From CAYOZN01 sp964408455 (lineage in GTDB: Bacteria; Planctomycetota; Phycisphaerae; UBA1845; UTPLA1), in the NCBI GenBank assembly GCA_964408455.1, contig CAYOZN010000003.1:62001-126000 (forward strand): a DNA stretch of 64,000 nt, in the 5' to 3' direction. Under the pieces are notes generated by a model. That model did no database searches. It was not told the DNA's origin and saw nothing but the letters and a program-made list of their open reading frames with translations. The translations under genes were made by a program, and so were the position numbers. Below, one piece after another: positions 1 to 7,842 of this stretch. Each line of letters opens with the position of its first letter. Position 1 is the first letter of the stretch.

Positions 1-1
1 C

Positions 2-280
2 CTGGGTGATGGCTTTCCCGAGATGATCCGCGCCCTGCCGTACCTGGAATACTACCAGTCGCGGGGCCACGACGTGCTGCTCGCGCCCACCGGCATGGGC
101 AATGGCGACACGGTCGATGGCGTGCCGAACTTCACGCGCTTCGAGCACAACATCCGCACCCATGCCGCCCGGGTAAAATCCAACGGCCGCGCAATGGGAA
201 TGATTACCACGGCGTGGTACAACATGCCGCCAGAGTTGCTCGTGCAGCCGTTGATTCGCACGGCGCAGTGCGCGTGGTGA
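2..280 (+). CDS. C-terminal fragment of a glycoside hydrolase-like protein (partial)
   Basis: The frame is open from base 2 and ends at a TGA at 278-280, so only the last 92 residues of a protein that starts outside the window are present. The fragment carries PYLEYYQSRGHDVLLAPTG and later GMITTAWYNMPPELL, ending about 15 residues further on. That pattern is reminiscent of the last strands of the TIM-barrel domain of GH20-type beta-N-acetylhexosaminidases, where a Trp near the C-terminus lines the sugar pocket. The family assignment is from pattern memory only. It could equally be another barrel hydrolase. The next gene starts 67 bp downstream on the same strand. Confidence 0.45.
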   Translation: MGDGFPEMIRALPYLEYYQSRGHDVLLAPTGMGNGDTVDGVPNFTRFEHNIRTHAARVKSNGRAMGMITTAWYNMPPELLVQPLIRTAQCAW

Positions 281-347
281 TGCGTGGCAATCGCCCTCGG
301 CCGGCGCGGCAGGCCCCACGCGGGCACGGTGCGGAGACGAGTTCGCC

Positions 348-3300
348 ATGCAGTCCGAAATCTCCGCAGCGCTTCGCGAATTGCAGGATGACCGGCGATT
401 TTGCGGCGACATCCGCACCGATCGCCTCCACTGCGCGCTCTACGCCACCGACGCCAGCATCTACGAAATCGTCCCCGACGCCGTCCTCTTCCCGAAGTCC
501 GCCGACGACGTGTGCGAAGCCGTCAAAGTCTGCGCCCGCCACCGCGTGCCCATCACGCCGCGCGGCGCCGGCACCGGCCTCGCCGGCGGGGCGGTGAACC
601 GCGGCATCTGCATGGACCTGTCGCGGCATCTCAATCGCATCCTGCATATCGACGCTGCCGCGCGTATCGCCGTCGTCGAGCCCGGCGTCGTGCTCGACGA
701 GCTCAATGCCGCCCTTGCGCCGCACGGCCTGCAATTCGCCGCCGACGTCGCCACCAGCAGCCGCGCGACGATCGGCGGCATGATCGCCAACAACTCCTGC
801 GGCGCGCACTCGGTGATGTACGGTCGCACGGTCGATCACGTACTCGCGCTCGACGTGGTGCTGGCGGATGGGTCGCGGCAGACGTGGGGGAGAATACAAA
901 ATGTAGAATTCAAAATGGGCAATGCAGAAACCATTTCCGGCGGCGCTCGGCAGAATTCCGAGCCATTTTGCATTTTGAATTCTACATTTTTCATTCATTC
1001 CAGCTCGTTCGGCCGGCAGTGTGAGGCGACGCTCAGCTCCATCGCCTCCGAATACGCCGCCGACATCGCCGCGCGTTTCCCGCGCGTCTTGCGCAGCAAT
1101 GGCGGCTATGGCCTCGACCGCCTGACGCTCGACAACGGCCGCATCAACCCCGAGGCGATCGTCTGCGGCAGCGAGGGCACGCTCGCCGTCGTCGTCGGCG
1201 CCGCGCTCAATCTCGTGCCGCTGCCGCGGCACCGAGGCATCGTCGCCGCCCACTTTCACGACCTGCTTGAGGCACTCGCGGCCACGCCCGCGGCCCTCGA
1301 GCATGGGCCGGCCGCCGTCGAGCTGCTCGACAAGCTCATCCTGGATGCGGCCCGCGACAATCCGGACATGCAGCGCCGCTCGTGGCGCATCGAGGGCGAT
1401 CCTGCCGGTCTCCTCATCATCGAGCTCTACGATGACAATGCGGAGGCACTCGCCGGCCGGCTGCACCGCGTGGCGGGCGACTTAAAGGCCCGCCGGATGG
1501 GCTATGCCTGGCCCATCCTCTCCGGCGACATCGAACAGGCCGATCTGTGGCACATCCGCAAGAGCGGCCTGGGCCTGCTCATGTCCAGACCCGGCGATCG
1601 TCAGACGTACGATTTCGTCGAGGACACGGCCGTCGACCCGTCGCGCCTCCGCGACTACATCGCCCGCTTCATGCAGATCCTGGCGGAGGAGGGCGTCGCC
1701 GACGCAAGCTACTATGCCCACGCCAGCGTCGGCTGCCTGCACGTCAAGCCGGTCCTGAACCTGAAAGAGGCCGGCGACATCGCGAAGATGCACCGCATCG
1801 CCGATCGCGTCAGCAGTCTGGCACTCGAATTCGGCGGCGCCATGACCGGTGAGCACGGCGACGGCATCCTCCGCTCCTGCTGGCTGGAGAAGATGTACGG
1901 CCCGCGCGTCGTCGAGGCCTTCCGCAGGGTCAAGGCCGCCTTCGATCCGCACGGCATTCTCAATCCCGGCAAGATCGTCGATCCATATTCGATGACGGAG
2001 CAATTCCGCACCGGCCCGGGCTATCGCGCCATGCGCCCGCTCACCGTGCTCGACTTCGACGCCCACGGCGGCATGGCCGGGCTGGCAGAGATGTGCAGCG
2101 GTGTCGGCCAGTGCCGCCAGAAACTCGTCGGCGTCATGTGCCCCTCCTACGTGGCCACCGGCGACGAGCGGCACACCACGCGGGCCCGCGCCAATGCCCT
2201 TCGACTGGCACTGTCCGATCGCGAAGTTCTCACCGGCCTCGACGATCCCGCCCTCCATGAAGTGATGGACCTGTGCATTTCCTGCAAGGCCTGCAAGACC
2301 GAGTGCCCGACAGGCGTTGACATGGCCAGGCTCAAGGCGGAGTGGCAGCACCACTTCCACCAGGCGGGCAGCATTCCCTGGCGCAGCCGTCTCGTCGCCC
2401 GTGCCGATCGACTTGCGCGCATGGCCTCGATGTTTCCGGCGCTCGCCAACGCCATTGCCCAGAATCGGCTGATGCGCCGCCTTGCCGAATGCCTGCTCGG
2501 CTTCGACCGCCGGGTGCCGCCGCCACTGCTGGCCGCGCGCAGACTTCAGGCAGCCGATCGATCCGAGGACGGTCACGCAAAGATCCAGGGCCCCCGCGGG
2601 GATTCATCCCGGCAGGTCGTCTACTTCATCGATACGTGGAGCCGCTATTTCACTCCCGGTGTCGCCGAAGCGGCAGTCGCGGTGTTGAACAGCATGGCGT
2701 GCGGCGTGACGTTGCTGCCGACCGCCTGTTGCGGCCGCCCGGCGATCAGCAAGGGCGCCCTCGACATTGCAAAGCGCCTCGCCGAGCAAAACGTGGCGCT
2801 TCTTGCGCCCTTCGCCCAGGCCGGATTTCCCATTCTGTCCAGCGAGCCCAGTTGCTACTCGGCCATGATCGATGAATGGCCACAGCTCGTCCGCACCGAC
2901 GCGGCCCGCAGGGTCGCCGACATGGCAGAGCCGATCGAATGCTTCGTACTGCGCGAAATGAAGAACCAGCACGCCGCGATCGCACCGCCACCGCCGCACC
3001 GGGTCGCGAATGCCGCCAATCGGGCAGAGGCGACGCAGGTGCTGCTGCACGGGCACTGCCATCAGAAGGCGCTGAGTGGAACCGCCGACGCACTCGCACT
3101 GCTGAATCATGTATGTGGGGGTCGCGCAACGGAAATCAACAGCGGCTGCTGCGGCATGGCCGGGTCCTTCGGCCACGAGGCCGAGCATTACGACGTCGCC
3201 CGCGCCATGGGCGAGCACCGCCTGTTCCCCGCCGTGCGAGCCCGCGGCAGTGCGCAGATCGCAGTCACCGGCTTCTCATGCCGGCACCAGATCGCGCACC

Positions 3301-3374
3301 ACACCGGCGCGCAAGCCCTGCACGTGATGGAAATCGTCGCCGAGCGGCTGGGAGTCTTCGACGATGTCAAATGA
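348..3374 (+). CDS. FAD-linked oxidase / Fe-S protein (YdiJ-like D-2-hydroxyacid dehydrogenase) with an in-frame repeat insertion
   Basis: This 1008-residue protein is expected to oxidise a D-2-hydroxyacid (D-lactate or D-2-hydroxyglutarate) and pass electrons through Fe-S clusters. Domains in order: a PCMH-type FAD-binding domain (about 45-180, with PRGAGTGLAGG and IGGMIANNSCGAHS), an FAD-oxidase C-terminal domain (about 230-560), two 4Fe-4S cysteine groups (about 583-600 and LCISCKACKTECP at about 643-655), and two CCG domains (TACCGRP, and GHCHQK with SGCCGMAGSFGHE). This order matches the large one-polypeptide YdiJ/Dld-type enzymes. Residues about 183-218 come from a low-GC heptamer-based inverted repeat that keeps the frame open and lies just after the FAD domain. 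The ATG at 348 was chosen because domain homology begins shortly after it. Substrate is inferred. Confidence 0.85.
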   Translation: MQSEISAALRELQDDRRFCGDIRTDRLHCALYATDASIYEIVPDAVLFPKSADDVCEAVKVCARHRVPITPRGAGTGLAGGAVNRGICMDLSRHLNRILHIDAAARIAVVEPGVVLDELNAALAPHGLQFAADVATSSRATIGGMIANNSCGAHSVMYGRTVDHVLALDVVLADGSRQTWGRIQNVEFKMGNAETISGGARQNSEPFCILNSTFFIHSSSFGRQCEATLSSIASEYAADIAARFPRVLRSNGGYGLDRLTLDNGRINPEAIVCGSEGTLAVVVGAALNLVPLPRHRGIVAAHFHDLLEALAATPAALEHGPAAVELLDKLILDAARDNPDMQRRSWRIEGDPAGLLIIELYDDNAEALAGRLHRVAGDLKARRMGYAWPILSGDIEQADLWHIRKSGLGLLMSRPGDRQTYDFVEDTAVDPSRLRDYIARFMQILAEEGVADASYYAHASVGCLHVKPVLNLKEAGDIAKMHRIADRVSSLALEFGGAMTGEHGDGILRSCWLEKMYGPRVVEAFRRVKAAFDPHGILNPGKIVDPYSMTEQFRTGPGYRAMRPLTVLDFDAHGGMAGLAEMCSGVGQCRQKLVGVMCPSYVATGDERHTTRARANALRLALSDREVLTGLDDPALHEVMDLCISCKACKTECPTGVDMARLKAEWQHHFHQAGSIPWRSRLVARADRLARMASMFPALANAIAQNRLMRRLAECLLGFDRRVPPPLLAARRLQAADRSEDGHAKIQGPRGDSSRQVVYFIDTWSRYFTPGVAEAAVAVLNSMACGVTLLPTACCGRPAISKGALDIAKRLAEQNVALLAPFAQAGFPILSSEPSCYSAMIDEWPQLVRTDAARRVADMAEPIECFVLREMKNQHAAIAPPPPHRVANAANRAEATQVLLHGHCHQKALSGTADALALLNHVCGGRATEINSGCCGMAGSFGHEAEHYDVARAMGEHRLFPAVRARGSAQIAVTGFSCRHQIAHHTGAQALHVMEIVAERLGVFDDVK
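898..990. repeat. Inverted repeat built of AT-rich heptamers, inside the FAD oxidase gene
   Basis: A perfect 20-bp arm at 898-917 (AAAATGTAGAATTCAAAATG) is matched by its reverse complement at 971-990; pairing continues imperfectly inward to 924/964. The right side reads as heptamers CATTTTG, CATTTTG, AATTCTA, CATTTTT. The same CATTnnn heptamer family is seen between genes at 36931-36962 and 45505-45546. The element has much lower GC than the surrounding gene and contains no stop in the gene's frame. Confidence 0.9.
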
Positions 3375-3408
3375 AGCGGCGGCTGATCGCGGCTGCTCGC
3401 CGGCAGAG

Positions 3409-4023
3409 TCAGCAACGGCGCCTTCGGCGTGACAATGCCGCGACAACGCCGCCTGCAAGCAGCACCGCGGAGATTGGCTCCGGTATGAGGGTATAGTCGT
3501 AGGTGATCGTGTAGCGCGGCGTTCCTCCGGCGCCGAAGAAGATCACATCCGGCGGGTCTTCGAACACCTCGAACTCAATGTCCGCCGTCAGCGTCAACTG
3601 GCCGGTCCCGATCCACGGCAACAAGTCGGAAGGCTGCGAAAGTATCGTCTGATCCGTGTCGGTGTTAAACACCGATGCTGCAACGGGCGATGTGTTCGGT
3701 ACGACGGTATCGATCAGGGCCTCGGTCTGCCCCAGCGGCTGTGAAACGAGGAAGTAGTCCGCAGCGAGCCTCGCGAAAATGTGCACCGGCACGCCGCTGC
3801 CGTCGGCCTCGTATCCGCCGGCGACGCTGGTCAAAAGATCGATCTGCACGAAGTTGAGCTGCCGGGTGCCGCCCATGGAATCAAACTGGCTCACCGCGAA
3901 ATCCTGCGTGCCCGAGCCGGTTCCGGACAGAATGCCCTGCTGAACGATGAGATCGCCACGCGCCGACGGCAGGGCCGCCGCCGCTCCCAACATCAACACG
4001 CCAATTGCAAGTCGGCTTCTCAT
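3409..4023 (-). CDS. Secreted PEP-CTERM domain protein
   Basis: A 204-residue protein predicted to be exported and processed at its C-terminus. The start at 4023 is preceded by a strong AGGAGG and gives MRSRLAIGVLMLGAAAALPS, a classical signal peptide. The C-terminus has the tripartite sorting signal: PEP (in LIPEPIS), a short hydrophobic stretch (AVLLAGGVVAALS) and an Arg-rich tail (RRRRRC). Such tails are recognised by exosortase-type transpeptidases in bacteria that make exopolysaccharide; no exosortase gene is in this window. The body (GTQDFAVSQFDSMGGTRQL and following) is a beta-rich family typical of PEP-CTERM proteins with no known catalytic motif. It is convergent with the FAD oxidase. 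Confidence 0.8.
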   Translation of the reverse strand: MRSRLAIGVLMLGAAAALPSARGDLIVQQGILSGTGSGTQDFAVSQFDSMGGTRQLNFVQIDLLTSVAGGYEADGSGVPVHIFARLAADYFLVSQPLGQTEALIDTVVPNTSPVAASVFNTDTDQTILSQPSDLLPWIGTGQLTLTADIEFEVFEDPPDVIFFGAGGTPRYTITYDYTLIPEPISAVLLAGGVVAALSRRRRRC

Positions 4024-4272
4024 GTAAACCCTCCTAAGGCGCTTGAATCCGGCCAGTTTGAATAACCCTGCCGTTGCTCGCGCCGATCCCACCCATAAAC
4101 GCAAGGCATCGGTCGAAACCCGATTTTTTCTCAAAATTCAGTGTACCGGGAAATCACCGGCGAATGCCTGTTTCGCGGGGAGAACAAGAAACGCCGCGTT
4201 TGAGACCTGTCGAATCCGATTTCGCTGCAAATAGCGCGGGGCGGGACGCTTTGCCCGGTGCACGACGGCGTT

Positions 4273-6390
4273 TCAGTGCCGTGCCTCCTGGACCCTCGGC
4301 CGGAGCACCCGCCGGATCAGCCCGATCAACCGCTGCCGGTCGATCGGCTTGGTGTCGTATTCGTCGGTGCCGGCGGCAAGACACTTCTCGCGGTCGTCGC
4401 TCATCGCGTGCGCGGTCAGGGCCACGATCGGCAGATCGTAGCCCTCCGCGCGCAACCGGCGTACGGCGGCATAGCCATCCATCACCGGCATCTGCATATC
4501 CATCAGCACCACGTCGTACGGCATGCCTGCACGCCATGCCTGAATCGCGGCGTCGCAAGCCAGCTCCCCGTTCTCGACCACCGTCGCATGCGCACCGGCC
4601 TTCCGCAGAACGTGCAGGATCAGCCGCTGATTATCCGGCCCATCCTCGGCGACGAGTATTCGAAGAGACTTCAGCATGGTTTCCGTTGATCCCTGCAAGC
4701 GCTGGGTCGGCGAATTCGCCCTGTCGTGTTCCGGCGTTGCCGCGGAAGACGCGATATCGATGCGCAGTCGAAACGCGCTGCCGGCGCCGGGGTTGCTCTC
4801 CGCCGTCAAGCTGCCGCCCAGCAGCGTCGCCAGCCGACGGCTGATGGTCAGCCCCAGCCCGGTACCCCCGAAGCGGCGCGTCGTCGACGTATCGGCCTGG
4901 CTGAACGGCTCAAAGATTTCGCCCAGCTTGTCCCGATCGATACCGATGCCGCTGTCGATCACATCGACGCACAGCATGCGAGGCGCCGCTTCGGCGGCAT
5001 CGGCCGAATCGATCGATACAGCGACGCGGACGCAGCCCACATCGGTAAACTTGATCGCATTGCCGATCAGATTGATCAGGATCTGTCGAAATCGCGTCGG
5101 GTCGCTGACGATTGTATCCGGCACCTCTGCGGCCCGCTCGATCGCCAGCGAAATATGCTTCTGACGCGCTCGCGGCTTCAGGATCGCGACCACTTCCTCC
5201 AGCACCTCAATCGGGCTGAAGGCAATGCGTTCCACCATCATGCGCCCGGCCTCGATCTTCGAAACATCCAGAATATCGTTGATCAGCTCCAGCAGGTGCT
5301 CGCCGTTTCGCCGGATGGCCCGCAGCGCCTCGGCCTTGTCCGATGAAAGCGCGCCAGGCATGGACTCGCACAGCATGTCGGTAAACCCCAGGATCGCCGT
5401 CATCGGGGTGCGGATCTCGTGGCTCATGTTCGCGAGGAAGTCGCTCTTGATGCGCGTGGCCGCCTCGGCCTGGGCCCGCAGACGCTGGAGATTCGCGTTC
5501 GCGTCCAGAAGCTCGCGACGCTGCATTTCCAGCCGGCGATTCGCCGACTGGAGCGCGCGCGTATGCTCGTTCATGCGCTCTTCGCTCTGCTTGCGCGCCG
5601 AAATGTCCTGGATGGCCGCGATGTGGCTGATTCCGAAGTCAGACACCAGCGGCCAGGATTGAAAGCTCACCCAGCGCGAGCTATCCGACGCGCCGATGCG
5701 AATTTCGCACGTCAGCGGAGCCCCCTCCGCCAGGGCAGAAGTCCATCGCTCCCGGAACTGTTCGCAGTCCGAAGGATGAATCGCGCACGTCCAGTCTCCC
5801 TCGAAGCAGAATCCCACCGACACGCCCGTCATGCGGCGAAACTGGCTGTTGGTGTACAGCACTTTTCCCTTGTCGTCGGTCTCCAGAATGGCAAACGCCG
5901 AGCCCTCGACGATCGTGCGAAACCGGATCTGCTGCTCCCGCAGCCTCACTTCCTGCTGCCGCTGCGTCGTCATGTCGCTGAGGTGCACGAGCACCCCGCG
6001 AACCTGACCGGCGGCGTCCTTGTCCGGCACGTAACGAATCGTGAGATGTCGCGCCGCTTCGGTCGGCCGCTTTAGCTCGATGTCAAACTCGATCTGCTGC
6101 CCTTCAAGCGCCCTGACCATGTAGGGCCGCACCTCGCCGTACAGCGCTTCGCCCAACACTTCGCGGGCATGCCGCCCCATCACTTCGGAACGCGTTCGCT
6201 GCGCCCAGGTTTCGTACGCACGATTGACGAAACGGTACCGCTCGTGACGATCGAGGTAGATCACCGGGAATGGCAGCGAATTGAATAGATCGCGAAATGG
6301 CGCTCGTGTCGAAGCGAACAGATTGGCGATGCCCGAATCCTCGTCCGGCGCGGCAATGCCCGATGTTGGCACCCCTGGATTCAATGACAT
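4273..6390 (-). CDS. Hybrid sensor histidine kinase (PAS-PAS-HisKA-HATPase-REC)
   Basis: A 705-residue predicted cytoplasmic hybrid kinase. Two PAS domains (about 26-135 and 150-265) are followed by a coiled linker, a HisKA domain with the phosphoacceptor His at residue 324 (NMSHEIRTPM), a HATPase_c domain with N, G1 and G2 boxes (LINLIGNAIKF, DSGIGI, FGGTGLGLTI) and a C-terminal receiver with the acceptor Asp at residue 631 (VVLMDMQMPVMDGY). All catalytic boxes are intact, so it should autophosphorylate and relay. No transmembrane segment is visible, which suggests an intracellular or redox/ligand signal read by the PAS domains. No output regulator is adjacent. The start is uncertain: ATG 6390 follows a G-run, and an upstream in-frame start at 6468 exists. 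Confidence 0.9.
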   Translation of the reverse strand: MSLNPGVPTSGIAAPDEDSGIANLFASTRAPFRDLFNSLPFPVIYLDRHERYRFVNRAYETWAQRTRSEVMGRHAREVLGEALYGEVRPYMVRALEGQQIEFDIELKRPTEAARHLTIRYVPDKDAAGQVRGVLVHLSDMTTQRQQEVRLREQQIRFRTIVEGSAFAILETDDKGKVLYTNSQFRRMTGVSVGFCFEGDWTCAIHPSDCEQFRERWTSALAEGAPLTCEIRIGASDSSRWVSFQSWPLVSDFGISHIAAIQDISARKQSEERMNEHTRALQSANRRLEMQRRELLDANANLQRLRAQAEAATRIKSDFLANMSHEIRTPMTAILGFTDMLCESMPGALSSDKAEALRAIRRNGEHLLELINDILDVSKIEAGRMMVERIAFSPIEVLEEVVAILKPRARQKHISLAIERAAEVPDTIVSDPTRFRQILINLIGNAIKFTDVGCVRVAVSIDSADAAEAAPRMLCVDVIDSGIGIDRDKLGEIFEPFSQADTSTTRRFGGTGLGLTISRRLATLLGGSLTAESNPGAGSAFRLRIDIASSAATPEHDRANSPTQRLQGSTETMLKSLRILVAEDGPDNQRLILHVLRKAGAHATVVENGELACDAAIQAWRAGMPYDVVLMDMQMPVMDGYAAVRRLRAEGYDLPIVALTAHAMSDDREKCLAAGTDEYDTKPIDRQRLIGLIRRVLRPRVQEARH

Positions 6391-6722
6391 CCCCCCGGCG
6401 CAAGAGAAAGCGAAGGCTGACCGGCAGGCAGGCCACTGGCCAGCACGCCCGCGGCAGCACTGGCACACACCTGCCCGTTTCTTTCGAATTATCGTTCATG
6501 CGGCAAGGCTGCTTGAGAACGCTGCCCTGCGCCCGCAAAGCTCGCAGTCGTTGAACGCCTATTCGTTTCCGGAAGCGTCCGAGATTGGCGGCCTTCATGC
6601 GGATCGCGAAGGACTTCCGGAACGGTGCTCGCCGGTGTTTGAATCTTCCTGATTAAACGGGCTGGAATCCAACCTGTACCGATGCTGTTTCGCGTCGCCA
6701 GGACGATTACAATGACATCAAC
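6391..6722. other. Intergenic region, no gene seen
   Basis: 332 bp between the divergent hybrid kinase and the nucleotidyltransferase. The only feature noted is a TACAAT at 6708-6713, 9 nt before the downstream ATG. Confidence 0.5.
6708..6713 (+). promoter_or_regulatory. -10-like box TACAAT for the nucleotidyltransferase pair
   Basis: TACAAT lies 9 nt before the ATG at 6723, with no Shine-Dalgarno sequence in between and only a weak -35. The short distance suggests a leaderless or nearly leaderless transcript, like several other genes in this window. Confidence 0.35.
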
Positions 6723-7253
6723 ATGGCGACATTGAAGAAGGCCGAACTTGTGTCTGCACTCGCGAGGCTGGGTGAATTGGCCGTTGGCGCAGGGGTAAAC
6801 ATCGATTTGCTGTTGCTCGGCGGTGGAGCCATGGTTCTCGGCTTCAACGCTCGGGCAGCGACTCGCGATGTCGATGTTGTCATTCTGGCTCCGGCCGATC
6901 GAGTGATCGTGCGACGGCTTTCTGAATCAGTAGCCAATGAACGAGGATGGCCCGCCGATTGGCTTAACGAGGGAGCAAAGGGATTTGTTGTGGGAACAAG
7001 CAAGACCGTTGACTTGATTTCCTGCCCGGGCCTGACGGTACGCATGCCGTCGCTGGAACAGCTGCTTGCAATGAAGCTCTGCGCCTGGCGCGATGATGTA
7101 GATATAGGCGATGCAAGACGATTGTTGAGCGAAGCTCGCGGACCGCGCGACGTCGTCTGGAATCTGGTTGCAGCGTATCTCCAGCCCGGACGTGAGTTGA
7201 AAGCGAAATACGCATTCGACGACTTGTGGGAGAATCTGCATGGTACGGATTGA
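6723..7253 (+). CDS. DUF6036-like nucleotidyltransferase-fold protein
   Basis: A 176-residue protein with a nucleotidyltransferase-fold signature near its start: LLGGGAMVLGF followed by TRDVDVVI, i.e. a GG-containing helix and a DxD metal-binding pair. It also has LLAMKLCAWRDDVDIGDA, typical of the DUF6036/AbiEii-like branch in which a Lys and a downstream Asp complete the site. Family members occur in toxin-antitoxin and defence contexts, where the transferase modifies tRNA or a partner protein. Its 3' end overlaps the next gene by 14 bp, indicating co-translation. Role as toxin or antitoxin is inferred from the arrangement only. Confidence 0.65.
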   Translation: MATLKKAELVSALARLGELAVGAGVNIDLLLLGGGAMVLGFNARAATRDVDVVILAPADRVIVRRLSESVANERGWPADWLNEGAKGFVVGTSKTVDLISCPGLTVRMPSLEQLLAMKLCAWRDDVDIGDARRLLSEARGPRDVVWNLVAAYLQPGRELKAKYAFDDLWENLHGTD

Positions 7254-7596
7254 GGACATTGCGCGTGCCGCCGTCAATGGAGAAGCCCTCCAGGTGCGAA
7301 GCATGGTGCAGGACTGGCTCGCCGCACAATTACACCTTGCGCATGTACCTCGCCCCGATGTTGAGGACTCGGTCATTCTGAGCGTGGCAGCAGCACTCGT
7401 CGAGTTGTTCGCCATGCGCCGTGAAGAACCGCCCCCGGCGTGGACGGCCTCCGTCGGTGCCATAAGTGAGCCGCTATTCCTGCTTCGACACGCGGCCGCA
7501 ATGCCGCGACTGCGCCAACTCTGCGAGCAGGAATCGCCCGAGCCCCTGCGCCGCCGCCGCATCTACGCACCGCCCGACTATCTCGTCGCGGCATGA
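7240..7596 (+). CDS. Small protein paired with the DUF6036-like nucleotidyltransferase
   Basis: A 118-residue protein that starts inside the last codons of the nucleotidyltransferase gene. It is largely helical by composition, ends in an Arg-rich stretch (EPLRRRRIYAPPDYLVAA) and has no recognisable catalytic motif. The tight overlap makes it the likely partner (antitoxin or accessory subunit) of the upstream protein. I do not recognise the family. Its 3' end lies just before the assembly gap, and the last 47 coding bases plus stop are repeated on the other side of the gap. Confidence 0.6.
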   Translation: MVRIEDIARAAVNGEALQVRSMVQDWLAAQLHLAHVPRPDVEDSVILSVAAALVELFAMRREEPPPAWTASVGAISEPLFLLRHAAAMPRLRQLCEQESPEPLRRRRIYAPPDYLVAA

Positions 7597-7604
7597 CCTA
7601 ACCG
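7550..7604. repeat. 55-bp sequence repeated across the assembly gap (left copy)
   Basis: Bases 7550-7604 are identical to 7705-7759. They include the end of the small partner gene. An exact 55-bp match on both sides of a run of N is the signature of two contigs sharing one terminal k-mer. Confidence 0.95.
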
Positions 7605-7704
7605 NNNNNNNNNNNNNNNNNNNNNNNNNNNNNNNNNNNNNNNNNNNNNNNNNNNNNNNNNNNNNNNNNNNNNNNNNNNNNNNNNNNNNNNNNNNNNNNN
7701 NNNN
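7605..7704. other. Assembly gap of 100 N
   Basis: Exactly 100 unspecified bases, the conventional placeholder for a gap of unknown size. Because the flanks are identical over 55 bp, the true sequence may simply be continuous with no missing bases. Confidence 0.98.
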
Positions 7705-7759
7705 GCCGCCGCCGCATCTACGCACCGCCCGACTATCTCGTCGCGGCATGACCTAACCG
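7705..7759. repeat. 55-bp sequence repeated across the assembly gap (right copy)
   Basis: Identical to 7550-7604. It repeats the last codons and stop of the upstream small gene and is probably an assembly artefact rather than a second gene copy. Confidence 0.95.
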
Positions 7760-7842
7760 TACGCACGAGCACTTCTACTTTACGCGTTCAGACTGGCTGT
7801 AGCGCGGCGACGTGTGTCCATCCAACATCCGACGAAGGCCCG

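Noticed and set aside
204..1466. Long minus-strand frame opposite the FAD oxidase
   Set aside because: It is a shadow of a well-supported gene with FAD and Fe-S motifs; the translated sequence has no recognisable domain.
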